Below, in pieces: positions 14,880 to 14,994 of a stretch of 14,994 nt of DNA; the stretch's first letter is position 1, and every line of letters starts with the position of its first letter. The stretch is taken from NCBI GenBank assembly GCA_024638525.1, contig JAHEKB010000029.1, forward strand, positions 1 through 14,994, read 5' to 3'. A program made the position numbers and the translations under genes. The notes under the pieces are model-generated. The model saw nothing but the letters and a program-made list of their open reading frames with translations. It ran no database searches and was not told where the DNA came from. The DNA is from Bacteroidota bacterium. GTDB lineage: Bacteria; Bacteroidota; Bacteroidia; NS11-12g; UBA9320.

Positions 14880-14994
14880 CTACCAACTTGCTTTTGTTAC
14901 ACCTGGGATAAGACCTTTAGAAGCCATTTCTCTAAATACGTTTCTACTCAGTCCAAAGTGTCTGATATAACCTCTTGGTCTGCCAGTTGCAGAG
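14880..14994 (-). CDS. rpsN: 30S ribosomal protein uS14, partial (C-terminal 37 residues)
   Basis: The gene enters from the right window edge; only the last 37 codons and a TAG stop are visible: SATGRPRGYIRHFGLSRNVF, then REMASKGLIPGVTKASW. This is the canonical uS14 C-terminus. Zinc-binding uS14 has Cys just before GRPRGY and twice in the FGLCRICFRE motif. Here these are Thr, Ser and Val, so this is the zinc-free form, normally about 89 residues. It lies 3 bases before rpsH, the usual spc order. Confidence 0.95.
   Translation of the reverse strand, partial: SATGRPRGYIRHFGLSRNVFREMASKGLIPGVTKASW

Noticed and set aside
1..14994. tRNA, rRNA, insertion sequence, prophage or toxin-antitoxin genes
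   Set aside because: I found no cloverleaf-like sequence, transposase, integrase or phage protein, and all stretches over 300 bases are accounted for by genes or the repeat-rich gap.

Overview
The window comes from a bacterium of the phylum Bacteroidota, most likely a Flavobacteriia-type lineage. Four things point there. Gene starts lack Shine-Dalgarno sequences and instead have A-rich leaders. Three ribosomal proteins that bind zinc in many bacteria (bL36, uS4 and the visible part of uS14) have lost their zinc ligands. The gap between secY and infA carries a perfect TTTG-N19-TAnnTTTG promoter. secY is followed directly by infA, with no map gene between. The species cannot be named from the sequence.

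Left part, + strand (1-5683): a three-gene RND efflux operon. It consists of a TolC-family outer-membrane channel (5' end cut by the window edge), a lipoprotein-type HlyD/AcrA-family periplasmic adaptor, and a 1143-residue inner-membrane RND pump. Together these should form one proton-driven tripartite pump spanning both membranes. A strong hairpin/T-tract terminator closes the operon. Next, on the same strand, is a single M42-family metallo-aminopeptidase (5722-6792) with all expected metal and catalytic residues.

Middle (6793-7126): a 334-base non-coding stretch built largely from short degenerate tandem repeats. There are 8-base units (GAAGGTTT-like), 7-base units (TAGTGAC-like), the 8-base family again, then a third family (CGGTTCC-like) interrupted by a small inverted repeat. 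It is the least ordinary sequence in the window. After it comes a small ArsC/Spx-fold protein (7127-7492) that has Asp where the catalytic Cys of arsenate reductases sits. An 11-bp perfect hairpin terminator separates it from the convergent cluster on the other strand.

Right part, - strand (14994 down to 7543): the distal half of the universal ribosomal-protein cluster (spc + alpha). In transcription order it runs rpsN (partial), rpsH, rplF, rplR, rpsE, rpmD, rplO, secY, infA, rpmJ, rpsM, rpsK, rpsD, rpoA, rplQ. Genes are packed with 0-9 base gaps or 4-base overlaps, except for the 46-base secY-infA gap that holds the predicted internal promoter. rplQ, the last gene, encodes a bL17 with an exceptionally long acidic, low-complexity C-terminal tail of about 125 residues.

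I see no tRNA, rRNA, CRISPR array, insertion sequence, prophage or defence system. Most of the window is housekeeping. The points worth a second look are the repeat mosaic, the bL17 tail, the internal promoter and the Cys-less ArsC-like protein.
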